64,000 bases of DNA from contig JABVXU010000128.1 in the NCBI GenBank assembly GCA_013365365.1, positions 62,001-126,000 of the forward strand, read 5' to 3'. The position numbers and the translations under genes are program-made. Source of the stretch: Cruorifilaria tuberocauda (taxonomy: Eukaryota > Nematoda > Chromadorea > Rhabditida > Onchocercidae). The notes below the pieces were generated by a model. That model saw nothing but the letters and a program-made list of their open reading frames with translations, had not been told where the DNA came from and made no database searches. Positions 12,801-25,699 of this stretch are shown here, in pieces; the first letter of the stretch is position 1; each line of letters starts with the position of its first letter.

Positions 12801-14141
12801 TAATAACGATTATTAAGTATTACGATGCGAGCGCAAAAGTAATTTTTAAAATTGACTGTAACCACCAAAAATTTTAATTCCCTCCATTATTTTCTATAAA
12901 AAGTAACTGCAGATGATGTTAAAATGGTTTCACTGATGAATTCAACGATGATGACTATGAATTTTTCTGACAAACATGATTAATTTAATTAAATTTAGAC
13001 AAATATTTCATTCAACAAATATCTCCAGTTTTGCAGGGAATTGTCATTAAGCAACTAATATAGGTTCATAGGTTCAGTATCGTCTTTCCTTTCCATGCCC
13101 TGGTAACCTGTTTCTTCCATCGCCATGTTCTCTTTCACTCTCTCTCTCTCTTCCTTTCTTTTTCAACTCTATCAATAGTTTTATTGTTTACAAATAATAA
13201 AAAACTTCAGTTTGAACAAAAAATTTGAAGAGGAAAATATGATGAGACAACATATTTGTTTTAACAAAATAAAAGAAACTTTTCGATATGATAATTACGA
13301 AATTTTTTTTTTGTTGAATTAAATAATTTGAAGAAAATTCTCAACTAGTAACTATGGTATTATTATATATTTCTCATTTATTATATGATTTTTAATACAT
13401 TTTGTTGATGCTGTAAAAATAGAGAGCGCTTTTTTGATATGTAAAAAATTAATACTACCATTAATTAAGATAATCTTTTAACGAAACAACTGCAATTGCA
13501 ATTTGAAATTAAAATAAGCCTATTTTATTGACATTTCTGAATCGTTATTATCATTTGCCAAGTTTTGCAGAATAAGTGTTAGTGAAGAAAATATGCATGG
13601 AAGAAAATGGGAAACGAAAATGTAAAAAATTGTCCAAAGTTCATGTAGAGCTATGGACTGATAAATTGCTTTATTTATATAATGGCGCAAAAAATAACAC
13701 TTAAGAAATATCCACCCTTACCGCTCCGGAAAGTTTTGTGGTATATCGTTGAAGGATTTCCTCTGGATGTTGTTTAGCTTCAAATTTTTGAATTTTTTCC
13801 AGATAATAATTGACTTTCTGAATCTCTTCCGCATTTTGTCCGAATGTTTTCGCTTTTTCCCGAAGTATTTTCTGGATCGGAGTAGTAGCTGTCGTAGTTA
13901 TCGTCGTAGTAGCAGGAGTGATTCGTTCATCCTGTTGGGAGAGAACAGGATGTTCATACGGGTCAGTAAGAAAGAATGCCCCATCGATATGGGTACTACA
14001 AGTGCATAAAATGACCACAACAAATATCAACCAGTGACTACTGGTAATGATTAACTCTATACTGTTTAACAAATTCCTACTTTCAGTGATAGCAGAAAAT
14101 TTTAAAAAAGTACTCCTGAAGATGGGTTTTAATAATGCCAT
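6835..14141 (-). CDS. dpy-31: DPY-31-like astacin metalloprotease (astacin-EGF-CUB-TSP1)
   Basis: Secreted zinc endopeptidase of the astacin family; in C. elegans DPY-31/NAS-35 is a procollagen C-proteinase acting on cuticle collagen. Eight exons (5' to 3': 13722-14141, 11100-11184, 10215-10364, 8743-8939, 8336-8532, 7835-8063, 7232-7500, 6835-7072) give 594 aa. An N-terminal hydrophobic stretch (LIFVVVILC, about residues 38-46) follows a long n-region. The prodomain carries a YEGD aspartate switch and a furin-like site (GRRTKRK). The zinc motif HEVAHALGFWH is at 290-300, followed by EQSRPDRDNY and the Met-turn SIMHYR. Next come a Cys-rich EGF module (PCQRGGYTDPRRCGRCRC), a CUB domain and a short TSP1 module (WSEWSACNASCGACG). 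The last exon ends soon after the TSP1 core, but total length is close to what I recall for C. elegans DPY-31. Introns of 1.3 and 2.5 kb separate the first exons. Confidence 0.92.
8940..10214 (-). other. Large intron of the DPY-31-like gene
   Basis: 1,275 bases of AT-rich sequence between the prodomain and catalytic exons. I see no coding exon or clear repeat in it. Confidence 0.6.
11185..13721 (-). other. Large intron of the DPY-31-like gene
   Basis: 2,537 bases between the signal/prodomain exon and the second exon. It is AT-rich with a short CT microsatellite near 13137-13151. No gene was recognised on either strand. Confidence 0.6.
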
Positions 14142-17100
14142 ATAAATTGATCATCTACCGATAACAGGTAGCAGTAATGAGGTAGATTTCCGTTATGGTA
14201 CACCAAAAAAAAATTTTTCATTCAATAGTAGTAAATCAGTTTGAAATAGGTAGTGTTTGTTAGAAGAGAAGTATCATTCGCAATGCATGCAGATTTATCC
14301 TTTCGTTTTCCAAATATTGCTTTTTTCGTTTGTAACCTGAATAATTGTACTTTGGCACCATACCTCTCTAATTAATTAATTATGAATATAAGTTATTAAA
14401 CAATTCCACCCAATATACCCTAATCGTATTTATTTCGCGTCTTTTTCCCAGTCGAAACGTGGAAAGTAAAATGCATAAGTTAAGCAACGACCGCCGTCAT
14501 TACCTACCCAAATAGAACGAATGGTATGGCGTTCAATTATTTGGAAATGAGAGAGAAAATATAATTTTGGAGCAGGTATAAGGCATTGCTAAAGAGATGG
14601 TGGCAGTGGTGAATGAACGTACGCCGTCATGTCTTCACCGTGAAACACGCCCATACAACCCCCGACAATGCCATCAAACATTAAATTATCACCGCCACTA
14701 CTCTTTTCATTTCAAACACTCGATATGATGTATGCTAAGAAGTTCTAGTAATATCACATCATCTGATATCATAGTACTGCTCATTTCAATCACTGACAGC
14801 AGTGATAGCAGAAGTAAGAACGAAATGAATAAATGAATGATGGATAGACGGATGAATAGATATTAATCTAAAACAGTCATATCATTATCAGGAAATGAAA
14901 AACGAAATTAGACCAACAGATTAGAAGACTAAGTATTCAGTTTCCTAAATATAATTTTTTTTATATAATTTATATAATAATTTTGACTAAAAATTGAAAG
15001 TGAAAACGTGAAAATACCAGCAAATATTGTTGCATATTTTAAATCATTTAATACTATACGATTTAATAGATTATTATGCTTTTCAATCCATAAATAAAAA
15101 TTTTGAGAGGTATCTGTAAAATTACACCTGCACCGAATAAACTTTAGTAAATAACTGTATAACTCGTGCATATATGATCCATATATAACATATATATATG
15201 AGCTATGTATAAAATATGAAATTATAGTTAACAGTTTTGTTTAAATTTTACATTTTTGAAAGAAACCTATAACCAATATATTTTATTGGTGTTAGATAGA
15301 TTATATCATTTAATCTTTTAAGATAAGAAAAAGGATTACAAATAACAGAGATAACAGTAATTTGATATTAAGTATATATTATTTGACAATAAATAATTTA
15401 AGTCTTCCAATTAATTGAACATTTTACCAAAGTTCTGCCGTAATATAATATTCTATAATATCAAAAATGAAATTTTAGGAGGAGCAATTATGATTTTTTA
15501 AACATGGATTTAACAAATTGTATCAATTTATCGAAATTTCCGATCAGTTTGATCGTTTTGCGTCCGGTTTTGTGCGCCTCTTTTTCGTTTTTTCTTATTC
15601 TCAACAATGTAACACTTATGAAGATCTATTGATAAAATTACTAAATTTGATGGATGAATCTGGAAATGATAGTCTTTTCTACTAAAAGATTTCTGACCTC
15701 TACCATACTCTATATTTTAGAATAAACAAGTATAGCGTATTTGACTAATATAAAAAATTTTGTCATCAGTATAGTTAATCGTACGGCATATTAATTATGC
15801 CTTTTATCAATAATTTACATAACAATAGGTGACAAGATCTCATACAAACATATTACTGCATGATTATTATAATATTTACGAATATGATTTAGCATTATCA
15901 AGTTATTATTGTTTTTCATCGTTCAAAGATGCTCGAACCAAATTTAGTGAAAGAATATTACCATAAATGATAAATTCGAAGATGTTGTCATAAATTTTCT
16001 TGCAAGCGATTGCATTCTGAAATTTTTCAAGTTAATCGGATAGAAATTGTTACTGGTGATAATATGTCGCTACTGATACTTCGAAAACTTCAAATACAAG
16101 CATTTCTGTAAAATGACATTGAAGAAACTGTCACATGCAAAAGATATGAAATGTGCTCTTCTAATAATCATTTGTTTTGATTTTCACTCGTAATTTTAGT
16201 GCAAAACTTTGAAATAATAATAATATATTGGAAGCATCATCATCTTAATCATATTAACTTTCCGTTCGAATGATAATTTAATAATCTAAATATCATTTGC
16301 GTCTTCCATTTCAGCAAAGTGATTTGTACGTTACACAAATCAAAGTGGAGGATGCAAGAAATCCAATACTTCAAAAATATTAATTTTTGTCAAATGATAT
16401 TTTTACGCGTCTTGATGTATATTCACTTACTCGATCTTTCAATATCAATTTCTTGAATACTTAAATTTAAAGACAAGAATTATGAAAAAAGGAAATTGAA
16501 ATCATCATTCTTATTCAAATAACCTTTTCACTTACAAACTTAATTCAGAAATCATCGGTCAAACCGGTAAGTTGTTATATTTCTATTTACAATGTCAATA
16601 TATTTTTTATTTACAATATTAATATATTGCCAATTGACTAAACAAGTTATTGTCTTATTCCATCAATTTCATTAAAATTTTTTAATTACAAACAGCATTA
16701 CCTAATATTAGTAACATTCGAAATAAATAAACTTCAAATAAGACTTATTTTGAAGATTTTTTCTTATTAAAATTGCATGCATTAAGCTTCATTAAGCTAA
16801 GCTATAGTGATAATGTGAAATTATGTAGCATAAGTTGAGGACTGAGCTTAATTAACCTCGCATAATAATGAAAGGAAGGAATATGTAAGGCGGAGAGAAG
16901 TCTTCTAATTAGCTGATTCTAAATGAAATTCATTGTAATGATTGAGATCAAACTCTGCTACACTGCCAAATCTCAATAGCGCCTCTCACCAAGCAACATA
17001 CCATTTCCATTCTAAACACTTCCGAGTCCGACAATTTTCGCTACGCAGCATCAAAATGATATAACGTCACTTTCTATTTGTTACTTCGGCATTGGTCGGG

Positions 17101-17496
17101 TAATTCTTGATCGCATCGATCTGTGTCATTCTTTTCTGTGTTCTTTAAATCATCTTGGGAATGGGAGAAGTTAACAGGAGTAACATGGAAAATTTGCATA
17201 TATTGGCAATAATATTTATGTTCAGTGAGTTAAACTTCATTAATTTCTTTTACGGATTAGTAGTCAACGGTTGTTCACCTGTTAACTTGCTCCGAAATAT
17301 CCGCCATGACTCATATGTTTTCGTCCTCTTATGAATACTATTGGAAGGTATGAGAGTATCATTGTAAATCATAAAGTTAATTTTTACTACATTTTATTGC
17401 CTTAACTATTCGGGTAGTATAATGTTTATATCAAGATACCATTATATATCGGTACTTCTAATTCAGCTGTTCAAGTCTGAGACACGTCGACAGCAT
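14142..17496. other. Intergenic region between divergent genes
   Basis: Separates the 5' ends of the DPY-31-like gene (minus) and BCL7 (plus), so it should carry both promoters. Mostly AT-rich. A less AT-rich patch near 14460-14700 could be a control region of the protease gene, but no specific site is recognisable. No exon is supported. Confidence 0.5.
17460..17466 (+). promoter_or_regulatory. Spliced-leader acceptor for BCL7
   Basis: AATTCAG after a T-rich run lies 30 bases before the BCL7 ATG at 17497, with no earlier coding exon. It fits a trans-splice acceptor. Confidence 0.5.
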
Positions 17497-18597
17497 ATGT
17501 ATGCACGCAGCCAGCGCGCAGAAACACGTAATCGTGCGAAAGATGAATTGAAACGGGTCATTAATTCGGTAGACAAAGTTCGGAAATGGTAACTTAATAC
17601 TTTGAATACTGATTCGTAAACAAGGTTCATCATTCGGCTTCATAATTGGTGCCTTTTGCCAATTATCATTAAATACCTCAAGATTTTCCATATGTCCAGC
17701 TTCTGTTCATTATACGGTTATGTTGATCAAAGTGTTGTAAAATTTATTTCTGGACAGACGCACTCGAAATAGGAAATAAAATATCTAAGAGTATATTATA
17801 TGGATAGTATGTCATGTTCGGTTTAACAGTGTTTTTCAAGACTTTGAATTTTAACTTTTGCAGGGAAAAGAAATGGATTGTAGTTAAAGATACGCAAATA
17901 AAGTTGTTCCGGTGGGTACCTGGTAAGATTATTAAAATGTTTGATATATTCACTGCAAAGCAGATTTGAAAGATTCGCATATCGTTTTATTTCCTATCGA
18001 CGTTACATTTATTATGGATTTCTTTTTTCCTTTGTTTTAGTGACTGCAACAACGAATATTACAAAAATACCACAAAAATCTGTAGTACAAGATCAAGATG
18101 AAAGTGTAACAATTGCATCGTCGGAAAATACTCAAGATTCGTCTGCATTAGGTATTATTGTAAGATGTATTTCTTAAGTACTGTTCCATATATCGATTAT
18201 TGTTTAGTGAAGAAAAATAAGAATTTGAGGTATAAACTTCATCTTATATTTCAATAAATATAATTGTTTTCCAGATGTTTGGAAAGTTTCTATATTCACA
18301 GCAGTAATTAAGGCGTACAACGTAGAGCCGTGTTAACTAATTAAAATTCTAGAAATGTAGTACTGTGATGCTCTTATTGCAGAGAACAGCGATGTGGCGC
18401 GAGTTCGTGCCTTTGGTAATTTGAATGATGACTCTAACACTGGCTTCTCAGAGGGAGGGTTTGATAGTGATTCCAACCAGACATTTGAAGCGGTTGGTTT
18501 CCAGAGTCAGAGCAACAATAGCAATACTCCTAATGGTTCAACAGACTTTAGTGAAATGCGACAGCAAGAACAGGAATCATCGGAGATCAAAACTTGA
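17497..18597 (+). CDS. bcl-7: BCL7-family protein (SWI/SNF chromatin remodelling subunit)
   Basis: BCL7 proteins are small accessory subunits of BAF-type SWI/SNF remodelling complexes in the nucleus. Four exons (17497-17588, 17864-17922, 18041-18151, 18383-18597) give 158 aa. The N-terminal BCL7 domain is clear. RAETRNRAKDELKRVINSVD is followed by KVRKWEKKW, then IVVKDTQIKLFRWVP, each matching the conserved RAETRSRAKDDIK, KVRKWEKKW and LRIFKWVP blocks of animal BCL7A/B/C. The rest is acidic and rich in Ser, Asn, Gln and Thr, as in the family, with no further domain. All four exons keep one frame with GT-AG junctions. The first exon is short and its minus strand also stays open, but only the plus-strand reading has a family match. 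It converges with the metalloproteinase gene on its right. Confidence 0.93.
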
Positions 18598-18869
18598 GTG
18601 TTGCATTGTTTTAGCCGGTTCGTGTTGTTTGTACATACATAGTCTTGTGTGCTGCTTGCTTTGACGTTTTGAAAACATATTTTAACGACCTTGATGAATT
18701 GAAGTGAGTGAACTGCAAGGTAGAATTAATTATTTAATTAGTCATGTGAGAACAACAATTTTGTGCTTTGAGGAGATTCACAATGCAATTATCGAATGAA
18801 TTATTGTTTAAGCATTTAACAATTTGTGACATGTCATAGGTTGGGTAATTTATTCTGCTTAAATTAGTA

Positions 18870-18875
18870 AATAAA
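18870..18875 (+). terminator. Possible poly(A) signal for BCL7
   Basis: AATAAA on the plus strand 273 bases after the BCL7 stop. It is the first exact copy I noticed after the stop; variant signals closer in are possible. Confidence 0.35.
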
Positions 18876-19081
18876 TTGGATGACAATTCGAATGCGTTGC
18901 ATAAATCAACAAGATAACAGAAGCTTTCATCTAAAAATACTCTTTAATTGTCAGTGAAGAAAAATGAAGCGTTAGTAATACTTAGAGCTTGATAAAATTT
19001 GATGAAAGAAGGAAGAAATTGATCCTTCATATCTTCCTGTCTCCTGTTTTATCACAAAACGCTTCATAGAGTATTTACGTT

Positions 19082-19087
19082 TTTATT
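19082..19087 (-). terminator. Poly(A) signal for the matrix metalloproteinase
   Basis: TTTATT on the plus strand reads AATAAA on the minus strand, 30 bases after the stop codon at 19117-19119. The spacing supports the last exon of this gene. Confidence 0.55.
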
Positions 19088-19116
19088 GTAAAATAATTTA
19101 TCCATCTATATATAAA

Positions 19117-22100
19117 TTATAATTTATCCATGGAAAAAATAGTGATAACAATAATAACAATAAAAGTAGACAAGGATGAAGTGCGTATTATATTCCCATC
19201 GCTTGAGATTTTTATTGCCACGGGGCAAAACCGCCATAATTGCGACGTAGTAATTGGTAATGCTGCTGTCATATTAATGGTATGGAACTTGTAAGCTGCA
19301 TTATCATTGAAAAAATATAGGTCTGGAAAAAATTTCTTTTTATGAAAAAATTCAATGAAATATTTTTTAGTTTTGATTTCTGATTGCATGTAATGTATTT
19401 TATCAAATTTACTACTATAAAAAACGGTAGGAATTGGAAATTGCAATTACTATTTTTTTTATGCGATGTTATGTAAATGTGATAAGCTGAAAGTCGTAAA
19501 ATGACAAAATCAATAACAATTATTATTTTTAAATTTAAATAAATGGAGAGAAAGAAAGTGTAACCGTTATTATATGTAACGGCTGCGCTAGCTTGCTCTG
19601 GAATACCATGCCATGTTGTTGCTATTTTTCGTGGATAACCGATTTCAACCTTTTTAGATTTCTATAATAATCTTTTTTTACTTTTAAGGAAGTATGAAAA
19701 AATCACAAAAATTTTTTTGCTTAAAATTCTACTCCTTACTCCTATATTCATACCTTATGATACCATACCATACCTTATCAACTCTCCAGAACTCATCTTT
19801 TGTCCAAATGTACATTGGTTGTTCAGTCCAGTAGTTCCATGTGTAAACAAGTCGAATACGCTCAATAGTGGCTGGTAGGCCTAAGTCAGTGAGTATTTTC
19901 TTTGAAACAAGATGTTGACCATTGAATATATAAATATCTTTACCTGTAATCCAAAAAATCCAAATCCAAAAAATAACTTTGCAATTCAAAATTCTCAAAT
20001 ATGTGAGCATGAACGTTTAGGGACAATGAAAAGGATTTCTATTTCCTCATAGCAAGATATCTTTCCCTAAAATTTTCACTAACATGACCTGCTTCTTCCA
20101 TATTTTTTAATTACAAATAACCGTAGTGATTACTTCTTTTAATGAAGTAATAACTTCAACATACCTGTGAATAAATATATTTGATGGTCGCTCTCCACTG
20201 CAGCATCTATAGGCCATACGGCTTCTTTCCATAAGGTATTGATATGATGTGGACTTTGGCTTAGCGTACCGTCTTGGCGTATCCGCCAGAACCAGCTATC
20301 CTGAAGAACGGATTACTTGAATGAATGTGCATGACTGGTAGAAGACTTACAGTCCTATTCTTTCCTGACGGGATATTGATTCCAAGAACAAAAGAGAACA
20401 GGGAGAAAAGAAATAAGCAACTTTAAAGACGAAGATCTCTTGTCGTATGGAAGCAATAGCGTCGTATTCGGATTTGCATGGATCGGGTTCCGGGATTGGT
20501 AACTCTGGAGTATCTGGGTAAATTGTTGGAAGCTGATCTGTCGGCTGCTCAGGTCCTCTTGATAATGGTGGTAATTGTGTAGTAGTGGTTAAATGAAGTC
20601 CAGAATGATCAGTTGGTTCTTTTGAATGATAATCACCTGGGGTGCATTTAATATGGACATTATTCATGAATTATCCATTTATCGATGCTCTCTTATATAT
20701 CGATGAAACAAATATTTTGCATACGTTATCCCTTATCTCTATTATTATAATCATCTCCATCCACGCTATCTACTTTTCATTATACCATCTCTACAGTGGT
20801 AGACAAATGAAGATAAAACGTAGCTACTGAATGAGATATCAATTCATATCAATGAAGATTTTTAATCATGAAATTGATTTAATTAGTAAATTTTGATCCA
20901 GAATAACGATCGTTAGCACTTGGAGCAACTAGTATCTAAATCATTTACATTTGATTTTAAAATAATTAATTATTCGATTTAAATATCTGATAAAAGATAT
21001 CAGTATAAAAATCCCATTACCTCCATAAAGAGTTCGAATAGCTAATAAGTCATCGTATGAGAGCTTTGCCGGTAAGTCATATTGATAAAAGGCATACATG
21101 ATACTATCTTCTTGATTTGAATGAGATAAACCAATACTATGTCCAAATTCATGCATTACAATCGAACGAAGACTCACTCCTGTAACTGTTCAACTAGAAA
21201 ATTGATATAGAAATGGTCGCAATCAGGATGGTCCAGCATGGAACTTATTCAAGATGTCAGTCTGTCCCCTTGAGAACAACTGCATTCATAATTGATCCTT
21301 GATTATTACAGATAGTAACTTGCTATCAGAATGGGGCGCATGCTTACTCACGCTGCCTATAAGGATCGCCTGTTAGTGCAATCGTCCAGTGTTCATCATC
21401 GTCCAGGTGAATGTCACCACCAATTCCTTCACCGGGTGGAAACGCATGTGCCAATATTCTGCCAGTTCCATCGAAACGATATGGATCACCATGATCGCCT
21501 ATTGCAAAACGTATCTTTACATCAACTTCTGATTCCGGTCGTACTTCATGGAATTGCATTGGCAGTACATGTTGCCAACTATTAATTGCTTCGCTTACCT
21601 CACGTCGTATTACACCCAAATTAGGAATACTTCGCGACGGATTATCCACACTGTAATTTAAGTGTTTGTTATAGTAATACTTAAAATTTTTGGTAATTAT
21701 TCTTTTGAAAGTAATTAAATTCAAATTGTATTAACTTATTTACATGCATTTATAATCATAACTGGCTTGTAAGTTAGCCGACTAAAAGAAGAAAATTTTC
21801 GCAACATTTTTAACAAGAAAATCCATGCAATTCTATTTTCGATCATTTCTAACTCCCTCATATTTTAATTAAATTTAAATACGTGATAGGTGGTTAGGAA
21901 ATAATCCATTTATATATGTAGCGGTTGTTTGTAATTAATTAGCTTTTAAATGATTAATTATGTTTAGTTAATTAGTAATTAAATTCAATTACAGATTTTT
22001 CATTTCTGCTATCTCTTCGTTTGATATGATTTTAACTATCATTTTGAATTATAGCCTTCGCTTATTAATCGGATCTTACCAATCTGGCATTTTGAATTTG

Positions 22101-25100
22101 TCGTAATTCACCAAACGTTTCTCCATCTCTCACATTTCTAACACTTCTCTATCCAATATTGATTAAAAGAAAGTGAAAGCATTCGATTTGTATAAGAAAA
22201 TTTTACAAAGATAATTAATAATCTATGTGTAATATTTGCTTAAAATAGACAGAACTACTTTTGATATTCTTTTGATATCATTTCTACAATTGAGTTAACT
22301 GTAAAAGATAGCAAGCATACCAATACCAGTGATAATGTGAAGAGTACTGTTGATTTGAGAAGCGAATACAGTAAAATTTTACTATCCAAATAGGCTTAGT
22401 TTTTGTTGGATAAAAGGCTGAGAAAGCAATCCGCTTACTCAAGGAGGTTGTGATGAATTGAAGAAATTCCGTGAAACATCAAACAACCAGCCGAGTAAGC
22501 TGAACGCCGTACAACCTTTTCATATGTGGACTGGGTTTGATTAGGCGATTTGAAAATTTAGTTTTAATTTAGAATAATGCGGAAGGAACTATTTAGAAAT
22601 AATCGAACAACTGTTTTCCGAAAATTGATGAGTTTTCTCAATGACAAGACGACATTTAGGAAAGTGTATGAAAGCAGACAATGGTTATATAATGTTCAGA
22701 AAAAATTTTGAACATTTCCTCCAACTTCAGAGAAGATGTACATTTGTTCTTCGTCTCCTTGTTAGTGATATCCCAAAGAAACAATCCGATCCGATTCCAT
22801 ACCGCTATGTCTAATTGCTGATACTAGATTAATGCTTGAATTTCTTCTATTTAATTATTTTCTGTTACTAATGAAATGATTAGAGAAATGGCTAAAACGA
22901 TTTGAAAGAAATTAAATAGGATAATGTCAATTAGATGTATCAAATAATATTAATTGTTCGAAATGACACTGAACAAAAATAATCAGATTAAAAAGAGTGT
23001 CATGTCCTTGCAATAAGATACGTTAATTATGGCAACTTGAAGTAAATGTTTTCCTCTTAAACGAGAATATCCTACCATATTAAAGGAAAGAAAAGTTTAT
23101 TGTAATAATGTAGTAGCATCAACTGCTTAACTACTCACAGTTGTGTATTGATTACATAAATTAATTGCTTGAAAGGACAACTTGCTATCAGAGTAAGCAA
23201 AAGTTTATTTTATTACAGCTGAAACTTGTCGAGTAAGGTAGTTTCTATGAATGCATTTCATTTCTATTTATTAAACAGCATTTTATAGAGAAATCGATTC
23301 CTTGTTGCATTTTGAAAAGAAGTGAAAAAAGTATGTGATAATAGCACTGAATGGAGAAGAAGATAATGATAAAATAATTGGATTAATTGAAAGAGAACAG
23401 TTTCAATTCTTTTTAACTTTCAGCTTGGTTCATAACCGATGATAAAAGAATGCAATGGAATTCCATATGGTTCACTTCTAAATTGAGTGTTTTCATAAAG
23501 TTTGTTTGGAAGAATAGATTACTGGAGGAAATGGACAAACATAATGTTGTGAACATATGGTTCGTTTAGAGTGCCGTACAAACTAACTGGTATATCCTAC
23601 CATTATAGAACAAAAAGAAAATTTTATGTTCCATATTTGAATGTGATCTTTAAATGTTATTACGTACTCACATTATCACTCTTATCTGGGAATTCCTTTT
23701 TCACCATATCTCCCTTGATATTTATGAATACATTCTGAATAACTGATTGATTATAAGTGTGAATGATAAATGAAGTCATTTATTTTAGTGAATTGATATA
23801 TAATGATAAGAAATATGCTGGAAGTTAATAATAAAATGATCAATGAGATTTTCTCAATAGTATAAAATGAGAAAATAGATCAGTTGAAAAAGTTTAGATG
23901 AATGAATCGACGATATTTGAATTTAGTATTAATTCCTTTATAGTAAATTATTTATGCTTATAAAATAGAAGGGTTGGAGGAAGATAAGTTGAAGAAAGTT
24001 GGCAATGAATAGAAGAGATTGAATGACAACTAAACGGGCGATGATATTTGTTGTGCGGAACAGCTGCAAGACAGCTGCTCGTTGTAAGCAAGAAGATACC
24101 TTTTGGTTATCATTATCATCCTCATCATAGCATCTTCCATTCTATCTTAAATTTAACTTTTAGCTATATTATAGCTTCATTTCTAAAATTTCTGCTTGAA
24201 AAAACTTTTTCCCTCTTGCACCCATCTTTTTACTTCTTCAACCTATCACGCACACACAGATCCAGAAATCTTTTATTGCTTCAAAGCAGATAAACAAGCA
24301 GAGCAGTCTAGTGGGGCGGTGGCAACAGTAGTGATCGTTTATATTGATGATAGCTTGGCAAAGGTTACGTGGCTTAACTATAGTTTACATTTTGAATGCT
24401 TTGCTTAATTGAAGCAGATTGGCAGACAATGGCAACTTCATTCTCCTCATTTCTCAACCATCAAAATGACTCATCCGATTCAGCTTCTACATTAAATAAC
24501 CAAGATGTCGTTATTCAGATTTACGCGAAAAAATGTTCCTTTTCAAACCATAAATGAATGATATGAAGAAATAATTTTTGATAAAAATAAGATACTTGTA
24601 ATAGGATGCTGTTATCATAAAAATACTCTATTGATAGTGCCATTTATCTGTTATTTTTTCATGTTTATAATGATACCTATTATCTGTGATTTGTCGATCG
24701 AGTTCATGATCATTTTTTCACCATAAAGTTTTTTCTTCTTTCTTTATTTGAAATTTCATATAGATTTAAATGGAAGATTTGGGAGAGACAATACTTTCAT
24801 AATTTTATATGAAAGATGTTTGATGATTTATTTCATAATTAAACTTAAGCTTCAAATCCCGGTCTTATTATCGGCCTTTTGGTGTATTGATTACCTTTAA
24901 ATGTTATCGATATCAAAAATGATAATTAATATAAGTCTTATCAAAAGAGCAACTGATAAGATTTTAAAACTAATTGCTTCCTACAGAGTAAAAGAATAAC
25001 CTGTATGTTATGACTTTTTTGGTCCATTTTGGTCCCATTAGTGCAAATCGTTTTTCACGTTGATATCTTTTTCCAAACACTTCTTCAATTGAACGATCAC

Positions 25101-25699
25101 TTGAACGATCACTTAAGCCACATCTAAAATTAATTCAATAATATCTTTTTGTAAAATTTTCCGTTTTCTTTTTCAGCAAACAAGAACTTTATTCGAAAAA
25201 ATAATTCATATCAGAGATATTTTTATCACCTTTTTCGAGACATTAGCTCTCGAGTAGCAACATCAATTTTTCCAGTGATTGGTATATTGCCGTAGAGCTG
25301 TAATTCTCGGATCGCTTCTTCTATCATTGTTTCACTGATCATTGCTGCCACATCTGGTGATGGTTTAGGCAAGTAACCAAAATCTCGCAAATACTCAACC
25401 TGAATTGCTGCTGAATTCAATGCATCTTGCTGCAATCGATTCGCTAGAAGAATTATTTCTTCTCACTAACATCTATCTTATCGATGGATTTGTTGTTAAT
25501 GAGGAAAATGAGAATTTTGTACTTCTCATCACTCTACAAATTAATTTCTGAATTACAAAAAAAAACATTTCACAAATTTCAGTCGTTTAAAAAAATAGCA
25601 GAAATTGAGATGTACAAAAATACACTTACCTCTTGCTTATTGTAAGCTTTCACCAGAGATATTGTTGCGGAGTATATCAGATATACGACTAGTAAAGTC
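19117..25699 (-). CDS. Matrix metalloproteinase with hemopexin domain and hydrophobic C-terminal tail
   Basis: Zinc endopeptidase (M10A) of the C. elegans ZMP type that cleaves extracellular matrix. Exons, 5' to 3': 25630-25699, 25230-25429, 25001-25123, 21352-21650, 21021-21179, 20422-20636, 20165-20300, 19774-19943, 19565-19661, 19117-19322; about 557 aa. The order is signal peptide, propeptide with a cysteine switch (KRCGLSD), furin site REKR, catalytic domain with HEFGHSIGLSHS and Met-turn IMYAFY, and a Pro/Thr linker. Four hemopexin blades follow, closed by Cys in QLWRFC. The tail LSTFIVIIVITIF suggests a membrane or GPI anchor, as I recall for ZMP-1. Exon 1 is broken: the ATG at 25699 opens MTLLVV but reaches a stop, while the hydrophobic signal continues in the next frame (LIYSATISLVKA) and joins exon 2 correctly. 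All other junctions keep frame. Confidence 0.87.
21651..25000 (-). other. Large intron of the metalloproteinase gene
   Basis: 3,350 bases between the propeptide/furin exon and the first catalytic exon. AT-rich with scattered short open stretches on both strands, none with a recognisable protein. A less AT-rich patch near 24040-24420 was checked on the plus strand and gave nothing convincing. Confidence 0.6.

Larger units (their letters stand above)
18598..19116. other. Short intergenic region between convergent genes
   Basis: 519 bases between the BCL7 stop (plus) and the metalloproteinase stop (minus). It should hold both 3' UTRs: AATAAA at 18870-18875 on the plus strand and at 19082-19087 on the minus strand. 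No coding sequence is seen. Confidence 0.6.

Noticed and set aside
17458..17691. Minus-strand open frame of 77 codons starting at an ATG
   Set aside because: It is antisense to BCL7 exon 1, whose plus-strand reading matches the BCL7 domain exactly; the minus reading has no family match.
19729..19773. Extension of the hemopexin exon to a stop at 19729, giving a shortened protease
   Set aside because: A GT donor after AAG at 19774 joins in frame to two further exons (19565-19661 and 19117-19322) that restore the remaining hemopexin blades and closing Cys.
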